Assembly (NCBI GenBank): GCA_947174955.1
Contig: CAMWKX010000075.1
Coordinates: 1-6,520 of the forward strand
DNA length: 6,520 nucleotides
Direction: 5' to 3'
DNA from: an uncultured Clostridia bacterium
Lineage (GTDB): Bacteria > Bacillota > Clostridia > Christensenellales > Borkfalkiaceae
Under the pieces are notes generated by a model. That model was not told where the DNA came from and made no database searches. It saw nothing but the letters and a program-made list of their open reading frames with translations. The first letter of the stretch is position 1; each line of letters opens with the position of its first letter. Positions 5,224-6,520 of the stretch are shown piece by piece. The translations under genes and the position numbers were made by a program.

Positions 5224-5252
5224 CGCCGCCCGGCTGTATGCCGCGCGGCGCT
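5222..5252. terminator. GC-rich hairpin between convergent genes, probable terminator
   Basis: AGCGCCGC (5222-5229) pairs with GCGGCGCT (5245-5252). After a C-C mismatch, CGGC (5231-5234) pairs with GCCG (5240-5243) around a 5-base loop. The TAG stop of the 95-aa gene overlaps its first bases. The plus-strand tail (TAGTATTATTG) is only moderately T-rich, and the minus-strand tail (AATTTATTTGTTC) is a little better. It probably terminates transcription from either side, less efficiently than the hairpin at 4592-4611. Confidence 0.65.
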
Positions 5253-5281
5253 TAGTATTATTGAGATTAAATGATTTGCCT

Positions 5282-5316
5282 GCGGGGCACCCGCCTTGGC
5301 TGAGGCGCCACGCCTC
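5282..5316 (-). repeat. Tandem small GC hairpins downstream of the DUF975 gene
   Basis: On the minus strand, just after the DUF975 stop, GAGGCG-TGG-CGCCTC (complement of 5302-5316) is followed by GCGGG-TGC-CCCGC (complement of 5282-5294). Between them CGCCT and AGGCG allow alternative pairings. No T tract follows directly, so they look less like intrinsic terminators than like 3'-end stabilising structures or an intergenic palindromic repeat. Confidence 0.5.
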
Positions 5317-5317
5317 T

Positions 5318-6121
5318 TTATAAATCGTCAGCATTTAAAGGCGGTTCGCCGTCGTTGCCCTTGGTAAACTCGTCGTCGTTCCTGCCGCTGTTGAATTCGG
5401 GATAAGGGTCGGAATTGTTTGCCGAGCCGCTTGCCGCGCCGTTCTGCGTGCCGTAGCCTGAGCCGAACGCACTGCCTCCGTTATTGTTGAAGCCCGCTTG
5501 CTGATTAAAATTCTGCGCGTTTACGTTCACATTGCCGTTTTTCTCGTCAAGTATGCGCAGATAGAACGCTGCGCGCGCCGCGCTGTGATAGGGCGTAATC
5601 CACAGGAACAAAATACCCAGGGTCAGGATGCCCAGTATGTACCAGCCGATAAAGCTTAAATCGAGGCAGAACAGTCTCCACTTGTTGCCCCTCATAAGCT
5701 CGATGGACTGCAAGCGCGCCGAGTTGGGGTCGGTCGAGGGATTATCCGCGAGAATATACGTACTCATAGAGTATGCGTACGATTTGATTATTCCCGGGAT
5801 TATGAACAGCAGCGACCACAGGAAGATAAACAAGCCGTTTAAAAGATTGAGCAAAAACGCGCTCATAAAATTCTTGAAGCCGTCGAACATATTCGATATT
5901 TCCGCACGCTCGCCGCGCACAAGCTTTAAATAGCAAATAGCCATACCCAGTCCGAGCGGTCCCGAAATTATGAGAGACACGATTGCGCCTACGCCGAAAA
6001 ACGACGACGCTCCTGCGCACGCGCTGGCAATTACCGACGCGATTATCTCTATAAGGACGAACGTCACCCAATTGCCCGAAAGCATATTCCAGGCACTGCG
6101 TCTGAAATCTTTTGCAAACAT
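5318..6121 (-). CDS. DUF975 family integral membrane protein
   Basis: This is a polytopic membrane protein of unknown molecular function from a family common in Firmicutes. The domain covers residues 1-192. Hydrophobic segments lie at about 19-38, 45-66, 86-118 and 152-176. The family hallmarks are SGPLGLGM (53-60), FDGFKNF (79-85), IPGIIKSYAYSMSTYILADNP (108-128), LMRGNKWRLFCLDLSFIGW (142-160) and WITPYHSAARAAFY (174-187). Residues 193-267 form an Asn/Gly/Ser-rich, then acidic, low-complexity tail, probably disordered and cytoplasmic. Such tails vary among members. The start ATG has GGAG (complement of 6131-6134) nine bases upstream. It lies 21 bp after the Mrp-like ATPase gene on the same strand and is probably co-transcribed with it, though no functional link is obvious. 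The gene stops at a TAA (complement of 5318-5320) just before the hairpin cluster. Confidence 0.9.
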   Translation of the reverse strand: MFAKDFRRSAWNMLSGNWVTFVLIEIIASVIASACAGASSFFGVGAIVSLIISGPLGLGMAICYLKLVRGERAEISNMFDGFKNFMSAFLLNLLNGLFIFLWSLLFIIPGIIKSYAYSMSTYILADNPSTDPNSARLQSIELMRGNKWRLFCLDLSFIGWYILGILTLGILFLWITPYHSAARAAFYLRILDEKNGNVNVNAQNFNQQAGFNNNGGSAFGSGYGTQNGAASGSANNSDPYPEFNSGRNDDEFTKGNDGEPPLNADDL

Positions 6122-6142
6122 ATTCTTATTCTCCGTGATATT

Positions 6143-6520
6143 TTATTTGCCGAGCTTTGCCGCGATATTATCGAAAAAGCTCTGCAGATAGTTGTTTTCT
6201 ATATCCTCGATTTTGCCCGCGTCGGCGGCGGCCGTAAGCGCGCTGTCTACGGGCACTTTGGCAACCGCGGGTATGCCGTACTCCAATGCGAGCGCGTCAG
6301 CCTGGCTTTCGCCGAAAATGCTCATCTTTCTGCCGCAGTCGGGACAAGTGATATAGCTCATATTTTCGACTATACCCAATATAGGTATATTCATCATATT
6401 CGCCATATTTACCGCTTTCTGCACAATCATTCCCACAAGATCCTGCGGCGTGGTTACTATAATTATGCCGTCTAAGGGAACGCTCTGGAAGATTGTCAGC
6501 GGCACGTCGCCCGTTCCGGG
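6143..6520 (-). CDS. Mrp/NBP35-family P-loop ATPase (iron-sulfur carrier type), C-terminal part only
   Basis: The last 125 residues are present; the N-terminus with the Walker A motif lies beyond the right edge. The reading frame is open to the final base, where it begins PGTGDVPLTIFQSVP, the conserved Mrp segment after Walker B. It continues with DGIIIVTTPQDLVGMIV (18-34), GIVENMSYITCPDCGRK (49-65, with Cys59 and Cys62 as the paired CxxC that bridges an iron-sulfur cluster in the dimer) and FGESQADALA. Mrp/NBP35 proteins bind and transfer 4Fe-4S clusters in the cytoplasm, and apbC/Mrp in bacteria is the close relative. The GTG at 6505 is an internal Val codon, not a start. The protein ends KLGK at a TAA 21 bp before the DUF975 start. 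The full protein is probably 250-290 aa or longer, judging from the family. Confidence 0.95.
   Translation of the reverse strand, partial: PGTGDVPLTIFQSVPLDGIIIVTTPQDLVGMIVQKAVNMANMMNIPILGIVENMSYITCPDCGRKMSIFGESQADALALEYGIPAVAKVPVDSALTAAADAGKIEDIENNYLQSFFDNIAAKLGK

Noticed and set aside
5742..6071. A 109-codon minus-strand frame inside the DUF975 gene
   Set aside because: It lies in another frame of a well supported membrane protein gene, is Arg-rich, and has no independent ribosome site.
6503..6505. GTG at 6505 as the start of the Mrp-like gene
   Set aside because: The frame stays open to the window edge and the upstream codons spell PGTGD, the conserved Mrp segment, so the GTG is internal and the gene is truncated by the window.

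Overview
This 6.5 kb window looks like chromosomal DNA from a Gram-positive, low-to-mid GC Bacillota, most likely Clostridia. The grounds are strong AGGAG-type ribosome binding sites, a DUF975 membrane protein, an OmpR/HisKA two-component pair, intrinsic hairpin/T-tract terminators, and a putative operator of the Gram-positive (CGAAC-N4-GTTYG) LexA type. The species cannot be named from the sequence.

Layout. (1) 105-2214, minus strand: a two-component operon with the response regulator first and the sensor histidine kinase second, overlapping it. It ends in a textbook intrinsic terminator at 79-106. Positions 1-78 downstream of it hold no gene I can support. (2) 2215-2550: a 336-bp divergent intergenic region. 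It carries the two-component leader and a 9-bp-arm palindrome on one side. On the other it carries a near-consensus sigma-A promoter (TTGACA-17-TATCAT) with a LexA-box-like site immediately downstream of the -10. (3) 2551-4529, plus strand: a two-gene operon with an ATGA overlap. It encodes a radical SAM protein with a C-terminal helix-hairpin-helix and its obligate partner (TIGR03916/TIGR03915-DUF4130 pair), a biochemically uncharacterised putative DNA modification/repair system. (4) 4592-4611: a bidirectional terminator. (5) 4618-5223: an AT-rich cassette in which an XRE-family repressor is divergent from a 95-aa helical protein of unknown function. The two share a 93-bp intergenic region packed with palindromic AAGTCA-N3-TGACTT sites that overlap the promoter. 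(6) 5222-5316: a cluster of GC-rich hairpins between convergent genes. (7) 5318-6520, minus strand: a DUF975 integral membrane protein preceded by an Mrp/NBP35-type P-loop ATPase, which runs off the right edge.

How the parts work together. The most interesting unit is the radical SAM/DUF4130 operon under an apparent SOS operator. The family was assigned to DNA repair or modification by others because some partner proteins are fused to uracil-DNA-glycosylase-like domains. The LexA-like box and the helix-hairpin-helix are independent local evidence in the same direction. The XRE cassette is a self-contained regulatory module whose operators can be read directly: one overlaps the -35, one fills the spacer and one covers the transcription start of the small gene's promoter. 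Its base composition differs from its neighbours, which suggests it was acquired.
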